NCBI GenBank assembly: GCA_002483105.1
Contig: DLHG01000007.1
Coordinates: 62,001 to 126,000 of the forward strand
Reading direction: 5' to 3'
From: Bacteroidetes bacterium UBA7674
GTDB taxonomy: Bacteria > Bacteroidota > Bacteroidia > Chitinophagales > Chitinophagaceae
Length of the DNA: 64,000 nt
Position 1 is the stretch's first letter; each line of letters begins with the position of its first letter. The notes below the pieces were generated by a model. The model was not told the DNA's origin, did not search any database, and worked only from the letters and a program-made list of their open reading frames with translations. Both the position numbers and the translations under genes were made by a program. Shown here one piece after another: positions 1-9,341 of the stretch.

Positions 1-820
1 AGGCCTGGTAAAAGAACTGTATGATGATAAAAGCGTAGAAGGCCTGGCGCGTTATGAGAACGTACAGGAACTACTCAACTCTATAAAAGAATTCACAGAA
101 ACGCCTGATGAAGAAGGGGAACTGTATGAGAAAAATCTTGGCAATTACCTGCAACAGATAACATTGCTCACCGATGCCGACCAGGATAAGGATGAGAATG
201 CAGATGCGGTAAAACTAATGACCATACATGCCGCAAAAGGACTGGAATTCCCTTGCGTATTCTCTGTAGGGCTGGAAGAGAATCTTTTCCCTAGCTCCAT
301 GAGTATGTACGACCGTGCCGACCTGGAAGAAGAACGCCGTTTGTTTTATGTTGCCATCACGCGGGCAAAAACAAGACTTTGGGTAACCTATGCCAATAGC
401 CGCTACCGTTTTGGTAACCTCGTTCAGAATGAGCCCAGCCGTTTTGTTGATGAAATTCCAGAAAAATACCTTGACCGTACCTTTACGGGTTCTGCACACA
501 GGCCGGTTGGCTCCAGCGGTGTAGGATTTGGCAATATGCTGAATAAAACAGCCGCCGAAAGAACTCCTTCGCTGAAAAAACTGGCAGAGAAGCTCAACCA
601 AAAGGCTCCTCCTGCTCACCAGCCATCATCCGATTTCACAGCCGACGACCCCATGACAATGGAAATAGGCATGCAGGTAGAACACCAGAAGTTTGGCTTC
701 GGAACAATAAATACCCTTGAAGGTGGTGCTAATAACCGCATTGCTGCTATTGAGTTTGGTAACGGCCACGGTGTGAAGAAGATCATGCTGAACTATGCCA
801 AGTTGCGTATAGTAAAATAA
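1..820 (+). CDS. UvrD/PcrA-type ATP-dependent DNA helicase, C-terminal part (5' truncated by window edge)
   Basis: The reading frame is open from base 2, so about 272 C-terminal residues are visible and the start lies outside the window. Superfamily 1A helicase motifs are clear: TIHAAKGLEF (motif V region) followed by ERRLFYVAITRAK (motif VI with the arginine finger). The last 50 residues, from GMQVEHQKFGFGTI, match the Tudor-like C-terminal domain of PcrA, which contacts RNA polymerase in known members. The family unwinds DNA in excision repair and removes roadblocks. RecB-like and Rep-like relatives are less likely because of that C-terminal domain. No terminator is evident before the converging small gene. 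Confidence 0.9.
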   Translation, partial: GLVKELYDDKSVEGLARYENVQELLNSIKEFTETPDEEGELYEKNLGNYLQQITLLTDADQDKDENADAVKLMTIHAAKGLEFPCVFSVGLEENLFPSSMSMYDRADLEEERRLFYVAITRAKTRLWVTYANSRYRFGNLVQNEPSRFVDEIPEKYLDRTFTGSAHRPVGSSGVGFGNMLNKTAAERTPSLKKLAEKLNQKAPPAHQPSSDFTADDPMTMEIGMQVEHQKFGFGTINTLEGGANNRIAAIEFGNGHGVKKIMLNYAKLRIVK

Positions 821-824
821 GCGG

Positions 825-1025
825 CTATGTATTGATATGACCGGCAGAATGGCGTAGAAATTCTATGCCCGTAGCGAACATGACGAGCCCTAGTCCGCCA
901 TATACCCCTATGGTCTCTATACCCATGGCGTTATGCGTGCCATATACTACAATAGTGGCCACACACATAATGATGCCCACAAACCCTGCTACCAATAACA
1001 TCCATCCCAACATCCGCTTCCGCAT
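825..1025 (-). CDS. Small two-helix membrane protein of unknown function
   Basis: A 66-residue protein beginning MRKRMLGWML, with two hydrophobic stretches (about residues 7-29 and 37-57) and a positively charged N-terminus, consistent with an inner-membrane hairpin. It converges on the helicase gene with only 4 bases between the stops. I do not recognise the family. Its hydrophobic pattern and plausible ATG support a real gene, but its size leaves doubt. Confidence 0.5.
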   Translation of the reverse strand: MRKRMLGWMLLVAGFVGIIMCVATIVVYGTHNAMGIETIGVYGGLGLVMFATGIEFLRHSAGHINT

Positions 1026-1210
1026 GATCTAATATTTTAGTGCAGACAATAATATGAAAATACTGTGCCGTCAACCACTTAAAAAAAGACGAATTGTGCC
1101 GTATTTAACATTCCCGCAATACAGAAAATACCTATATTACAAGGCGATCCGGCGTTGCACATAATGTGGTACGCAATTTGGATACATACCCCTGAATAAA
1201 ACTAATTGAG

Positions 1211-1975
1211 ATGAACAATTTCTTTAAAGGCCTGCTGTTTTCTGCAGCACTCTTAGGCACAATGAATACGCAAGCGCAAAGCTTGAATGATTGGGCTAAG
1301 AAAGCCAATCAAGTAGTAAATGGAGGAACTAAGGGAGGAACTAAGGGGGCCAGCGGCACTAACCTGAGCAATAATGAGATTATTGCCGGACTTAAAGAAG
1401 CCCTGAACGTGGGTACTAGGAATGCCTCAAGCAAACTCTCTTTACCTAATGGCTACCTGGGCAATCAGATCATCAAAATACTGATGCCACCTGAGGCCAG
1501 GAAGATCGAAACAGCACTACGCTCGGTAGGTATGGGTAATGTAGTAGATAAGGCAATCACGTCTATGAACCGTGCTGCCGAAGATGCCGCGACTCAGTCG
1601 GTACCGATATTTGTGAATGCAATCACCAGCATGTCTATCCAGGATGGACTTTCTATACTAAGAGGTGGCAATGGTGCTGCTACCAACTTCCTGAAAGCTA
1701 AAACTACCGGCGCACTGACTACGGCATTCCGCCCGGTAATCAATAACTCACTCCAAAAGGTAGGTGCCACCAAATACTGGGCCGATATGGTGAACATTTA
1801 CAACCGCCTGCCTACGGTAAACCAAAAAATGAACCCGGATCTGGCAGGATATGTAACAGAACGCGCCCTGAACGGACTTTTTGTAACTATTTCCGATGAA
1901 GAGAACAAGATACGCAACAACCCGGGCGCAAGGATCTCAGACATTTTGAAAAAAGTGTTCGGCGGTACTAAATAA
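1211..1975 (+). CDS. DUF4197 family secreted protein
   Basis: A 254-residue protein with an N-terminal signal peptide (about residues 1-22, ending TQAQS). A low-complexity Gly/Thr/Lys linker (residues 38-50, with the DNA unit ggaactaag nearly duplicated) leads into an alpha-helical body. That body carries DUF4197 landmarks: NNEIIAGLKEALNVGT, a middle section IFVNAITSMSIQDGLSILRG and a C-terminal ALNGLFVTISDEENKIR. Members are periplasmic or outer-membrane associated in Bacteroidota and Proteobacteria; no biochemical role is established. A spacer of about 185 bases precedes it and it appears to be monocistronic. Confidence 0.85.
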   Translation: MNNFFKGLLFSAALLGTMNTQAQSLNDWAKKANQVVNGGTKGGTKGASGTNLSNNEIIAGLKEALNVGTRNASSKLSLPNGYLGNQIIKILMPPEARKIETALRSVGMGNVVDKAITSMNRAAEDAATQSVPIFVNAITSMSIQDGLSILRGGNGAATNFLKAKTTGALTTAFRPVINNSLQKVGATKYWADMVNIYNRLPTVNQKMNPDLAGYVTERALNGLFVTISDEENKIRNNPGARISDILKKVFGGTK

Positions 1976-2056
1976 TCATTAAGACAACTCCCTTATAAGA
2001 CATTAACATTATCTTGCAATAGATAATTTGAACAACGCTACTACCTGATAACAATT

Positions 2057-3700
2057 ATGGACCAGAACATGACTCCCGACACGAACCAGCCTACTTTACA
2101 ATCCTGGTGGGCAGAACTTTCCTTCCCCGGTAAAGATCAATACGAACTTACAGACACAGGCACACTCGTCAGCAAGCAGAACGGCAACGAACGCACGCTT
2201 GCGACCCTTACTATGGGTAACAGTGAAGCCACCTACAAGCAACTCACCGAAAAATATACCGAGCTGCAAACACGCGTGAATGAACTGAGTGAGGATTGGG
2301 CAAAAAATGAAGACAAAGGAAAATTGGCAGGCAAAGTAGAACGCCTGCGTGAAAATATATCTCATGCTAATGCACTGGGCGACCTGGCTGCACTGGCTAC
2401 ACAAGTCGCTGAGTGGGACAAAGTGATACAGGAAATAGGCAATGCTAACCTGGAAGAGAAAAAGAAAATAGTAGCCAAAGCTGAAGAGCTGGCCAACATA
2501 GAAAACTTTAAGGAAGGTGCTGCTGCATACAAAGAGCTGACAGAAGAATGGAAAAAAATAGGCTATGCTGATAAGCACAAAAGCGATGAGCTTTGGGCTA
2601 AAATAGAAGAAGCTAAAAATAAATTCCACGAGCGTAAACGCAAGCACCAGGAAGAGCATGAAAAAGACATGCTGCAGAATCTTGACCTGAAACTGGAACT
2701 GGTAGATAAAGCAGAACAACTTGCCGCATCTGAAGAATGGAAAAAAACTACGGAAGCATATAAGGAACTGCTGGAAGAATGGAAGAAGGTGGGGCACACC
2801 ATGCACGAAAAAAATGAAGAACTCTGGGCACGCTTTAATGCCGCCAAGAACAACTTCTTCGACCGCAAGCGGGCTCATGGCGACAGGATAGGACATGAAC
2901 AGGAAGCGAACTATACTTTGAAACTTGCCCTGGTAGAAAGAGCAGAAGCGCTGAAAGACAGCACAGAATGGAACAAGACAGTCCAGGCATATGCTGAGCT
3001 GATGGAAGAATGGAAGAAAATAGGACGGGTACCACAGGAAAAATCGGATGAAATATGGAACAGGCTGAATGCTGCCAAAGACCATTTCTTCAATACCAAG
3101 CGCAGTCACTTCGAAGCCCGCAATGTAGAGCAGGACAATAACCTGATACTAAAGCAAGGATTGGTGCAACGCGCCAATGCCCTAAAGAACTCTACCAACT
3201 GGCGCGACGCTACGGAGGAGATGAATGAGCTGATGGAAGAGTGGAAGGCTATAGGCCCCGTGCCCATTAAAGTGAAAGACGCGATCTGGGAAGAGTTCAA
3301 CGGAGCAAGAAGACAATTCTTTAAGCGCAAAGACGAGAACCGCGAACGTCACAAGCAACAGGTAGAAAGAAAGCAGGGCCAAAGGGTAACAGATGCGCAG
3401 AACTTCTTGCAGAAACTCGAATGGGAACTGCAGGATGATGAAGCACGCGTAACAGAGTTCAGGGAAGACATAAAGAATATTACGCCCGGCCCTAAAGAAA
3501 AACAACTGAGAGAACATCTCACCAACCTGATAGCTGAAATAGAAGGCAGCCTGCAAACCAAGCGTGAAAAAATAGAAAAAGTTCGTGCAGAGCTGGCCGA
3601 GATAGAAAGCAAAGCCAACGAAAAGAAAGAACACCACACAGAGCCTGCAAGTACCGGCACTGATAACAACGATACACCAAAAGAAAAACCTGCCGAATAA
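2057..3700 (+). CDS. DUF349 repeat protein
   Basis: A 547-residue, highly charged, almost entirely helical protein. After an N-terminal region of about 130 residues it has four DUF349-type repeats of about 75 residues, each with a W(K)xxTxAYxELxEEWKKIG core followed by DELWxxxxxAKxxFxxRK. A coiled-coil tail rich in Glu and Lys ends the protein. DUF349 proteins are widespread in Bacteroidota and Actinobacteria; their function is not established. The last codons and the stop lie inside the downstream terminator hairpin, so the 3' end of the gene doubles as the terminator arm. No signal peptide is seen, so it is probably cytoplasmic. Confidence 0.88.
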   Translation: MDQNMTPDTNQPTLQSWWAELSFPGKDQYELTDTGTLVSKQNGNERTLATLTMGNSEATYKQLTEKYTELQTRVNELSEDWAKNEDKGKLAGKVERLRENISHANALGDLAALATQVAEWDKVIQEIGNANLEEKKKIVAKAEELANIENFKEGAAAYKELTEEWKKIGYADKHKSDELWAKIEEAKNKFHERKRKHQEEHEKDMLQNLDLKLELVDKAEQLAASEEWKKTTEAYKELLEEWKKVGHTMHEKNEELWARFNAAKNNFFDRKRAHGDRIGHEQEANYTLKLALVERAEALKDSTEWNKTVQAYAELMEEWKKIGRVPQEKSDEIWNRLNAAKDHFFNTKRSHFEARNVEQDNNLILKQGLVQRANALKNSTNWRDATEEMNELMEEWKAIGPVPIKVKDAIWEEFNGARRQFFKRKDENRERHKQQVERKQGQRVTDAQNFLQKLEWELQDDEARVTEFREDIKNITPGPKEKQLREHLTNLIAEIEGSLQTKREKIEKVRAELAEIESKANEKKEHHTEPASTGTDNNDTPKEKPAE

Positions 3701-3716
3701 GGCAGGTTTTTCTTTT
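3679..3716. terminator. Bidirectional intrinsic terminator
   Basis: A perfect 16-bp inverted repeat: the left arm is 3679-3694 and the right arm 3701-3716, each containing AAAACCTGCC or its complement, with a 6-base loop that contains the TAA stop of the DUF349 gene. T-rich tracts flank both sides, so it can serve this gene and the converging thioredoxin-like gene. Confidence 0.85.
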
Positions 3717-3734
3717 ATAGCTTCTCCGTAATTC

Positions 3735-4247
3735 CTATTTCAGTTCAGCCAATATCTGGTCCATCGTTACATTATCGGGCCATAGTTTCACAAACTTCTT
3801 GTTCTTGTCATACAGCACTATATCCGGTACGTTACTTACGCCGTAGAAAGGGGGAAAGAACATTTTATAGTCCTGACCCACCATTTTTATGTTGGGGTAC
3901 TTCTCCAGGTGGTAACCATTATTGAATATTTCCAGGGCTATTAATGGCATAAAGGTCATCATATAGACATCTACATTTTTCAGCTTATCCATTTCAGGCA
4001 GTAAAGCATCCAGCATCTTCTTGCAATGGTCACACTCGGGTGCGAAGTAAATGATCAGTATCGGCCTCCCCTTAGGTATATTAAACGTACTGAACGTATC
4101 CCTCGTGCGCATATCCACCACATCAAAGGCGGGCAGGTCTTTATATTTCAGGTAAGGAGCATCCGGATTGTCTTTCAATGGTACTACCTTCTGGGCTACG
4201 GCATTGAAGCCACCCAGTACCAGCAGCAATAATAACAGCTTCTTCAT
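3735..4247 (-). CDS. Exported thioredoxin-fold protein (TlpA/AhpC-TSA-like)
   Basis: A 170-residue protein with a signal peptide (MKKLLLLLLVLGGFNAVAQ). The frame opens with a GTG six bases upstream, but the ATG at 4247 gives a normal signal peptide. The thioredoxin-like core has IYFAPECDHCKK with a CxHC-type active site (Cys-Asp-His-Cys) near residue 75, followed by the expected helix and a VSNVPDIVLYDKN segment that resembles the cis-Pro region. It probably acts in the periplasm in thiol-disulfide exchange or cytochrome maturation. It converges on the DUF349 gene and is divergent from the kinase operon. Confidence 0.8.
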   Translation of the reverse strand: MKKLLLLLLVLGGFNAVAQKVVPLKDNPDAPYLKYKDLPAFDVVDMRTRDTFSTFNIPKGRPILIIYFAPECDHCKKMLDALLPEMDKLKNVDVYMMTFMPLIALEIFNNGYHLEKYPNIKMVGQDYKMFFPPFYGVSNVPDIVLYDKNKKFVKLWPDNVTMDQILAELK

Positions 4248-4383
4248 ATACACAAATGTAAGTCATCAGGATATAACAATAAACAAGCCAATTACGCCTT
4301 TATAGAACCCAGGTAAATGAATGTTAATTATCGTTAAAGTCTTATGCCTTATAATGGTAAAAAAGTAATATTGTACTGCATTT

Positions 4384-5703
4384 ATGAACAACCGGACAAC
4401 ATCCAAACTTCCCCGCATCAAGGCCTTAATGCTGCTCAGCTTTACTTTATTGATCGCATTTTCAGCGCATTGGCTGGTAGCCCAGTATAATAATGAGAAG
4501 AACCAGTTGCAAAAAGACCTCTCCAGGTTGTTCATTAACGTACAGGAAGATATCAGCGACTCACTACTCTGGGTGAATGTAGTGAACCCTGCCCTCACCA
4601 CAGCCGACACTACGAAAATCTCATACAGCAGTCTTGCTGCAAATACAAAAGACCCGATAGCGACACAAGGCACAAGATTGCTGCTCAATAAAGTGAAGAA
4701 ACTTTCAAAGTCACAGGAAAAGGATCTGTTCCGCACAGATACGATGGTATTCAACGACATCTTCAACCTGAGCATGAAGGAACAGGGGTACGACTTCACA
4801 ACGGAGTGGGTACACACCAACGACAGGAACAATACCCTGGCAAAGAGCGACATATTCATAATGAGTAACTTCTTTACCGATGAGCATGGTATTGTGGTAA
4901 ATAATTATCAATCTTACCTCACAAGAAAAATGCTCTATCCCTGCATTTTTATCTTGTTCCTGCTCACCATTACTGCCATCGCCTTCCGCACCACCTACCT
5001 CAGCCTGGCAAAACAAATGAAACTGGCGATACTGAAAAACGACTTCATCAGCAATATGTCGCACGAGCTGAAAACACCGGTAGCCACCGTGAAAGTAGCA
5101 TTGGAAGCACTGAAGAACTTCAACGTAATGCAACAACCGGAACGCAGCAGGGAATACCTGGAGATGGCAGTACTGGAAATGAACAGGCTGGAACTACTGG
5201 TGAACCGCTCCCTCAGCACTTCACTATTGGAATCGGGCAAACTCGCCATGCAGAAGGAAGAATGCAACCTGAGAACACTTACAGAAGAAGTAATGCTGGC
5301 GATGCAGCCCAAGCTGCTGCTGCATGAAGCGAAAGTAGTATTAGAAACAACAGGCAACAACTTCTCTTCCCACCTTGATAAGATGCACACCCAAGGCGTG
5401 CTCATCAACCTGATAGACAATAGTATTAAATATGGCGTGAAGCCTGTTGAAATAAAGATCACCCTTACCGAAACTGCCGATACCATACAGCTCTGCGTGA
5501 GCGACAATGGCCCCGGCATACCAGAGGAGTATCGCGAGAAGGTATTCGAAAAATTCTTCCGGGTGCCTACAGGTAATAAACACAACGCCAAAGGCTACGG
5601 CCTTGGCCTCAGCTATGCCGCCCAGGTAATGCAACAACACATGGGTTCTATACGGGTAGCAAATATCCCCGAGGGTGGTTGCAGGTTTATACTAACATTC
5701 TGA
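4384..5703 (+). CDS. Sensor histidine kinase, membrane-bound
   Basis: A 439-residue protein with one transmembrane helix at about 14-34 and another at about 185-205, enclosing a roughly 150-residue periplasmic sensor region with no recognised domain. The HisKA domain has the phosphoacceptor motif FISNMSHELKTP. The ATPase domain shows the N box (LINLIDNSIKYG), G1 (VSDNGPGIP), F box (EKFFRVP) and G2 (GYGLGLSYA). There is no obvious HAMP domain. It is followed after 9 bases by its response regulator, so the two form one operon. The signal it senses cannot be inferred. Confidence 0.92.
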   Translation: MNNRTTSKLPRIKALMLLSFTLLIAFSAHWLVAQYNNEKNQLQKDLSRLFINVQEDISDSLLWVNVVNPALTTADTTKISYSSLAANTKDPIATQGTRLLLNKVKKLSKSQEKDLFRTDTMVFNDIFNLSMKEQGYDFTTEWVHTNDRNNTLAKSDIFIMSNFFTDEHGIVVNNYQSYLTRKMLYPCIFILFLLTITAIAFRTTYLSLAKQMKLAILKNDFISNMSHELKTPVATVKVALEALKNFNVMQQPERSREYLEMAVLEMNRLELLVNRSLSTSLLESGKLAMQKEECNLRTLTEEVMLAMQPKLLLHEAKVVLETTGNNFSSHLDKMHTQGVLINLIDNSIKYGVKPVEIKITLTETADTIQLCVSDNGPGIPEEYREKVFEKFFRVPTGNKHNAKGYGLGLSYAAQVMQQHMGSIRVANIPEGGCRFILTF

Positions 5704-5712
5704 TAATTACTG

Positions 5713-6405
5713 ATGAAGAAGAAAGTTTTTTATGTAGAGGATGAACCATTCCTTGCCCGTATTGTGAAAGAAACGCTGGAGCTGAAAGGCTATGAAGTAA
5801 TGCACAACACCAATGGCAGCAAAGTATTTGAATCCATTACTGCTTTCAACCCCGACATTTGCCTGCTGGATGTGATGTTGCCTCATGCAGACGGCTTTAC
5901 CATCGGCAACCATGTCCGCAATATTTATCCTAACCTACCCATCATCTTCCTTACCGCTAAAGCACAACCCGATGATATCATCAAAGGGTTTTCTTCCGGC
6001 GGAACAGATTACCTGAAAAAGCCTTTCAGCATGGAAGAACTGATAGTGCGTATGGAGAACCAGATCAGGCTGATGAAGGCTAATACGCCAGACACGGATA
6101 ACCTCCCCGACGAAATAGCATTGAAACAATACAAGTTCCTGCCCGGCAAGTATGAGTTGCATACAGACACTGGCGTCATCAAATTATCCAATCGCGAATC
6201 GCAGATACTAAAGATGCTGTGCAGCCACCAGAACAAACCAATCGACAGAAAGGTACTACTGCAAATGGTATGGGGCGACGATTCATTCTTCAACTCCCGC
6301 AACCTTGATGTATATATCCGTAAGCTGCGTAGTTACTTTTCAGAAGACTCGGGTATCGAGATCATTACCCTGAAGGGTATAGGCTATCACTTCTCAGTTA
6401 GCTAA
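5713..6405 (+). CDS. OmpR/PhoB-family response regulator
   Basis: A 230-residue protein with an N-terminal receiver domain. The acidic pair is in FYVEDEPF, the phosphoacceptor Asp in CLLDVMLPHADG, and the conserved Lys in DYLKKPFS. The C-terminal winged helix (about residues 130-228) carries RESQILKMLCSHQNKPIDR and NLDVYIRKLRSYFSED, typical of the PhoB/OmpR DNA-binding domain. It is the partner of the kinase just upstream, separated by 9 bases. Target genes are unknown. Confidence 0.93.
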   Translation: MKKKVFYVEDEPFLARIVKETLELKGYEVMHNTNGSKVFESITAFNPDICLLDVMLPHADGFTIGNHVRNIYPNLPIIFLTAKAQPDDIIKGFSSGGTDYLKKPFSMEELIVRMENQIRLMKANTPDTDNLPDEIALKQYKFLPGKYELHTDTGVIKLSNRESQILKMLCSHQNKPIDRKVLLQMVWGDDSFFNSRNLDVYIRKLRSYFSEDSGIEIITLKGIGYHFSVS

Positions 6406-6413
6406 AAACAAAA

Positions 6414-6437
6414 CAGAGCCCTTAGAAAAGGGCCCTG
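6414..6437. terminator. Intrinsic terminator, mainly for the minus-strand gene
   Basis: A 10-bp stem with one mismatch (arms 6414-6423 and 6428-6437, 4-base loop). On the minus strand it is followed by a T-rich tract (TTTTGTTTTT), so it should end the ELWxxDGT-repeat transcript. On the plus strand, after the response regulator, the T-tract is poor. Confidence 0.65.
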
Positions 6438-6459
6438 AGCTAAGTCTATATTTCAAAAA

Positions 6460-7962
6460 TTACTGCCTTACTATTTTGCCGGTGGCAAACACTTCACCTG
6501 TCTTATCGGCCAGCTTATAGATGTAGTTACCTGTAGCTAATGTGCTCATCGGCACTTCTATCTCACTTGTTCCTTGTGCATAGTTGGCAAGAGCTTTCTC
6601 AAATACAACCCTTCCCGTCATATCATACATAGCTACAGAGCAAGATACAGATGAAGGGGTAGTGATACGGATATGAGCCATTTCAGTAGCAGGTACAGGA
6701 TAGCTTACTACACTCACCTCTTTGTAATGCTCACCTACTGATACTGCCGCATCATACAGCACAAACAGTTCATAGCCCGAAGTAGCGTTAGCGGCATTCA
6801 TGTACAGTTTGTCACCCATTCTGTTGAGTAATAGTGGTGTTGCATTTCCTGCTCCGGGGTTAAGGTCTTGTACCATCGAAGGTGGGTTAGTTCCATCATA
6901 GACCCAGAGCTCATTACCACCGGCTGAGGAGCCTGCATTAAAGTATAGCTTATAACCATAGACAGTAAAACCCATAGGATATGAGCTGCCCGCGCCGGGT
7001 TCTATCTCATACACCAGTTGCACCGTATTAGTTGCCAGGTCCATAGAATACAACTCCATGCCATTGGTACCATTCGATGCACACAGGATCAGCTTGTTGT
7101 TGAACAATACGTCTGCCATAGCGAACAAGCCATCGCCTGCATTAGGAGCCACATCTGTGATCCTTGTAGGGTTGCCTGTACCCGTATAGTTATATACTTC
7201 ATGTCCGTAGGCAATTGTATATGCTACAAAGTATAGTTTATTGTTCGCTACCATAAGATAGTCAGGATCTGAACCATTGGCACCGGCCTCGATCTCAGCT
7301 ACCATCGTTGTAGTATTCGTAGCAGGATCATAAACATATAATTCAGCACCGGATGCGGCAGTATATGCCCTGAAGTATAGTTTATTATTAAATACCGCTT
7401 TATTCCGTGGGTCAGAATTGTCAGTTCCCGAAGCAATATCTGATATCACTTGTGCAACATTTGTTACGGGATCATATACCCAAAGCTCATTGCCACTCAT
7501 TGCTGACACGGCTGTAAAGTATAGTTTATTGTTCATGACAATAAAGCCGTTTGGCGCTGAGCCTGTAGAACCGGGATTGAGGTCGGATACCATGGTAGGG
7601 GCATTAGTGCCATCATAGACCCAAAGCTCACTGCCATTGGTCTGATCGTCTGCGGAGAAGTACAATTTTCCGTTCAGCACTATTGAAGTACCATTGTTAC
7701 TGCTAAAGTCAGCATACAAAGCGCTGGAAGCACCGGGAGCGATATTATATACCATTTGCGCGGTGTTAGTTCCGGGATCGTAGCTCCATAGCTCACGGCC
7801 GTTCACACCGTCATTAGCATTGAAGTATAATTTACCGTTCAATTCATGGAAGCTACATGGATCAGAACTACCTGCCGGATCGATATCTTGTATCAATGTG
7901 ATTTGTGCCTGACCTATGGAGGCTAAAGCTACTATTGCGATACTGAGTAATATTTTTTTCAT
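6460..7962 (-). CDS. T9SS type A sorting-domain protein with ELWxxDGT-like repeats
   Basis: A 500-residue protein with a signal peptide (MKKILLSIAIVALASIGQAQ). It has about eight repeats of roughly 47 residues, each with the pattern NNKLYFxAxxxxxGxELWVYDxxTNxxxMVxDIxPG, related to the ELWxxDGT repeat that probably forms a beta-propeller. The last 80 residues (VSVVSYPVPATEMAHI to the C-terminal KIVRQ) form a type A T9SS sorting domain. The protein is therefore expected to be exported by Sec, then T9SS, and displayed on or released from the surface. Ligand unknown. The DNA repeats are visible as recurring tatagtttattgtt segments. Confidence 0.85.
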   Translation of the reverse strand: MKKILLSIAIVALASIGQAQITLIQDIDPAGSSDPCSFHELNGKLYFNANDGVNGRELWSYDPGTNTAQMVYNIAPGASSALYADFSSNNGTSIVLNGKLYFSADDQTNGSELWVYDGTNAPTMVSDLNPGSTGSAPNGFIVMNNKLYFTAVSAMSGNELWVYDPVTNVAQVISDIASGTDNSDPRNKAVFNNKLYFRAYTAASGAELYVYDPATNTTTMVAEIEAGANGSDPDYLMVANNKLYFVAYTIAYGHEVYNYTGTGNPTRITDVAPNAGDGLFAMADVLFNNKLILCASNGTNGMELYSMDLATNTVQLVYEIEPGAGSSYPMGFTVYGYKLYFNAGSSAGGNELWVYDGTNPPSMVQDLNPGAGNATPLLLNRMGDKLYMNAANATSGYELFVLYDAAVSVGEHYKEVSVVSYPVPATEMAHIRITTPSSVSCSVAMYDMTGRVVFEKALANYAQGTSEIEVPMSTLATGNYIYKLADKTGEVFATGKIVRQ

Positions 7963-8052
7963 GTCCTATAGATTTAGAACACAAAGGAATGGATGTCCCG
8001 GGCCACTACCTTAAATGATGGGTGAACGGCTGGTTGAAATGGGTAAACAGCT

Positions 8053-9270
8053 TTAAGACCATAATAAACACCCGTCTCCATAGCTCAGGAAGCGGTATTG
8101 ATGAGCCAGCGCATGGTCGTATATAGTACGCCACTCCTTCCCTATCAGGGCCGATACGAGTAAAAGCAATGTTGATTGTGGCTGATGGAAATTGGTTACC
8201 AGTCCTTTGACGATCCTCATTTTATAGCCGGGCGCTATCAGTATTTGTGTGCGGGTTACCAGCCTGTTGGTTTGCGCCTCATCCATATAGGAAAGTATAG
8301 ACCGCAAAGCACTTTCTGCACTAATATCCTTGTCGTCCTCGTAAGGCTCCCACTGCGTGATGGCAATGCCTGAAAGATCTATCGGCTGATTCATAGCCAG
8401 TTTAGCGCCTATCCAGTATAAACTTTCCAATGTGCGCATGGAAGTTGTGCCTACTGCTACTATTCCCGTTGGTAAATGCGAGAGAAGTGTTTCAATAGTT
8501 TTCCTTTCTACTTCCAGCCACTCGGCGTGCATATCATGCTCTTGCATGGTTTCACTCTTCACCGGCTTGAAGGTACCTGCTCCAACATGTAGCGTTACAA
8601 AGGCTGTATCAATTTTTTTCTGTTGAAGGCTTTCCATCACCCGCTCCGTAAAATGGAGGCCGGCTGTTGGTGCGGCTACGCTACCTTCTTCTTTTGCATA
8701 GATTGTTTGGTACCGCTCTTCATCACTTACTTCTGCTTCACGATGCAGGTAGGGCGGTAATGGCACTTTACCTGCATAGTGCAATACTTCCGCAAAGCTC
8801 AGGCTATCGTTATCCCAAATAAGTTCTAAGATAAATGTTCCCTGTCCCCGCTCTACAATGGAGGCTCTTAGGATAAAGTCTGGCTGTTCGTTGTGTAGCT
8901 CCAGCACCATCCCATCCTTCCACTTACCGGCTCCACCCACCATGCACTTCCACCACACTTTTTCTTTTTGCAACATGGCCGTTTGTATATCTGCATACTG
9001 CTCATGGGGCTCGAGGCAAAAGGCTTCTATGATGCCACCGGTAGGCTTTTTAAACAACAGGCGGGCATACACCACTTTGGTCTGGTTGAAAACCAACAAT
9101 GTGTTTTCGGGTATATGCTCTGCAAGGCGTTGGTATGTATCTTCTTTAATAATACCCTCTTTATAGACCAGCAGCTTAGATGCATCCCTTACTTCAAGGG
9201 GATACTTGGCTACCTGTTCATCAGGCAACTCGTAAGTATAGTCTTCTATTCTCAGCTCCTTGGGATGCAT
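8053..9270 (-). CDS. QueA-family S-adenosylmethionine:tRNA ribosyltransferase-isomerase, divergent form
   Basis: A 405-residue protein; ATG at 9270 is preferred to a TTG one codon upstream. Family signatures are clear: ELPDEQVAKYPLEVRDASKL near the N-terminus, YQTIYAKEEGSVAAPTAGLH and FVTLHVGAGTFKPV in the middle, and TNFHQPQSTLLLLVSALIG near the end. Canonical QueA transfers the ribosyl part of S-adenosylmethionine to 7-aminomethyl-deazaguanine in tRNA to form epoxyqueuosine. Several usual residues differ here (NQTKVVYARL in place of NDTKVIPARL) and it is longer than the usual 340-350 residues. It may be a paralogue with a modified substrate, so I give no symbol. Confidence 0.75.
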   Translation of the reverse strand: MHPKELRIEDYTYELPDEQVAKYPLEVRDASKLLVYKEGIIKEDTYQRLAEHIPENTLLVFNQTKVVYARLLFKKPTGGIIEAFCLEPHEQYADIQTAMLQKEKVWWKCMVGGAGKWKDGMVLELHNEQPDFILRASIVERGQGTFILELIWDNDSLSFAEVLHYAGKVPLPPYLHREAEVSDEERYQTIYAKEEGSVAAPTAGLHFTERVMESLQQKKIDTAFVTLHVGAGTFKPVKSETMQEHDMHAEWLEVERKTIETLLSHLPTGIVAVGTTSMRTLESLYWIGAKLAMNQPIDLSGIAITQWEPYEDDKDISAESALRSILSYMDEAQTNRLVTRTQILIAPGYKMRIVKGLVTNFHQPQSTLLLLVSALIGKEWRTIYDHALAHQYRFLSYGDGCLLWS

Positions 9271-9289
9271 CAATTCTAATTTACAACAT

Positions 9290-9336
9290 AGCCCCCTTTA
9301 GGGGGTTGGGGGCTTAACTAATCAACTTTTCAACCA
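9290..9336. repeat. GC-hairpin plus TTGATTAGTTGATTGG-type intergenic repeat
   Basis: The spacer between the QueA-like gene and dgt holds an imperfect hairpin, AGCCCCCTTTAGGGGGTT (9290-9307), next to a degenerate direct repeat read as ATCAACTTTTCAACCAATCAAC. The same two motif classes recur in other spacers of this window (20.3, 24.1 and 18.75 kb). It is a weak terminator candidate because no good T-tract follows. Confidence 0.45.
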
Positions 9337-9341
9337 ATCAA

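Noticed and set aside
2096..3109. A 337-residue open frame opposite the DUF349 gene
   Set aside because: It is the antisense shadow of a repetitive, charged coding sequence; its protein is Phe/Leu/Cys-rich with no recognisable family.
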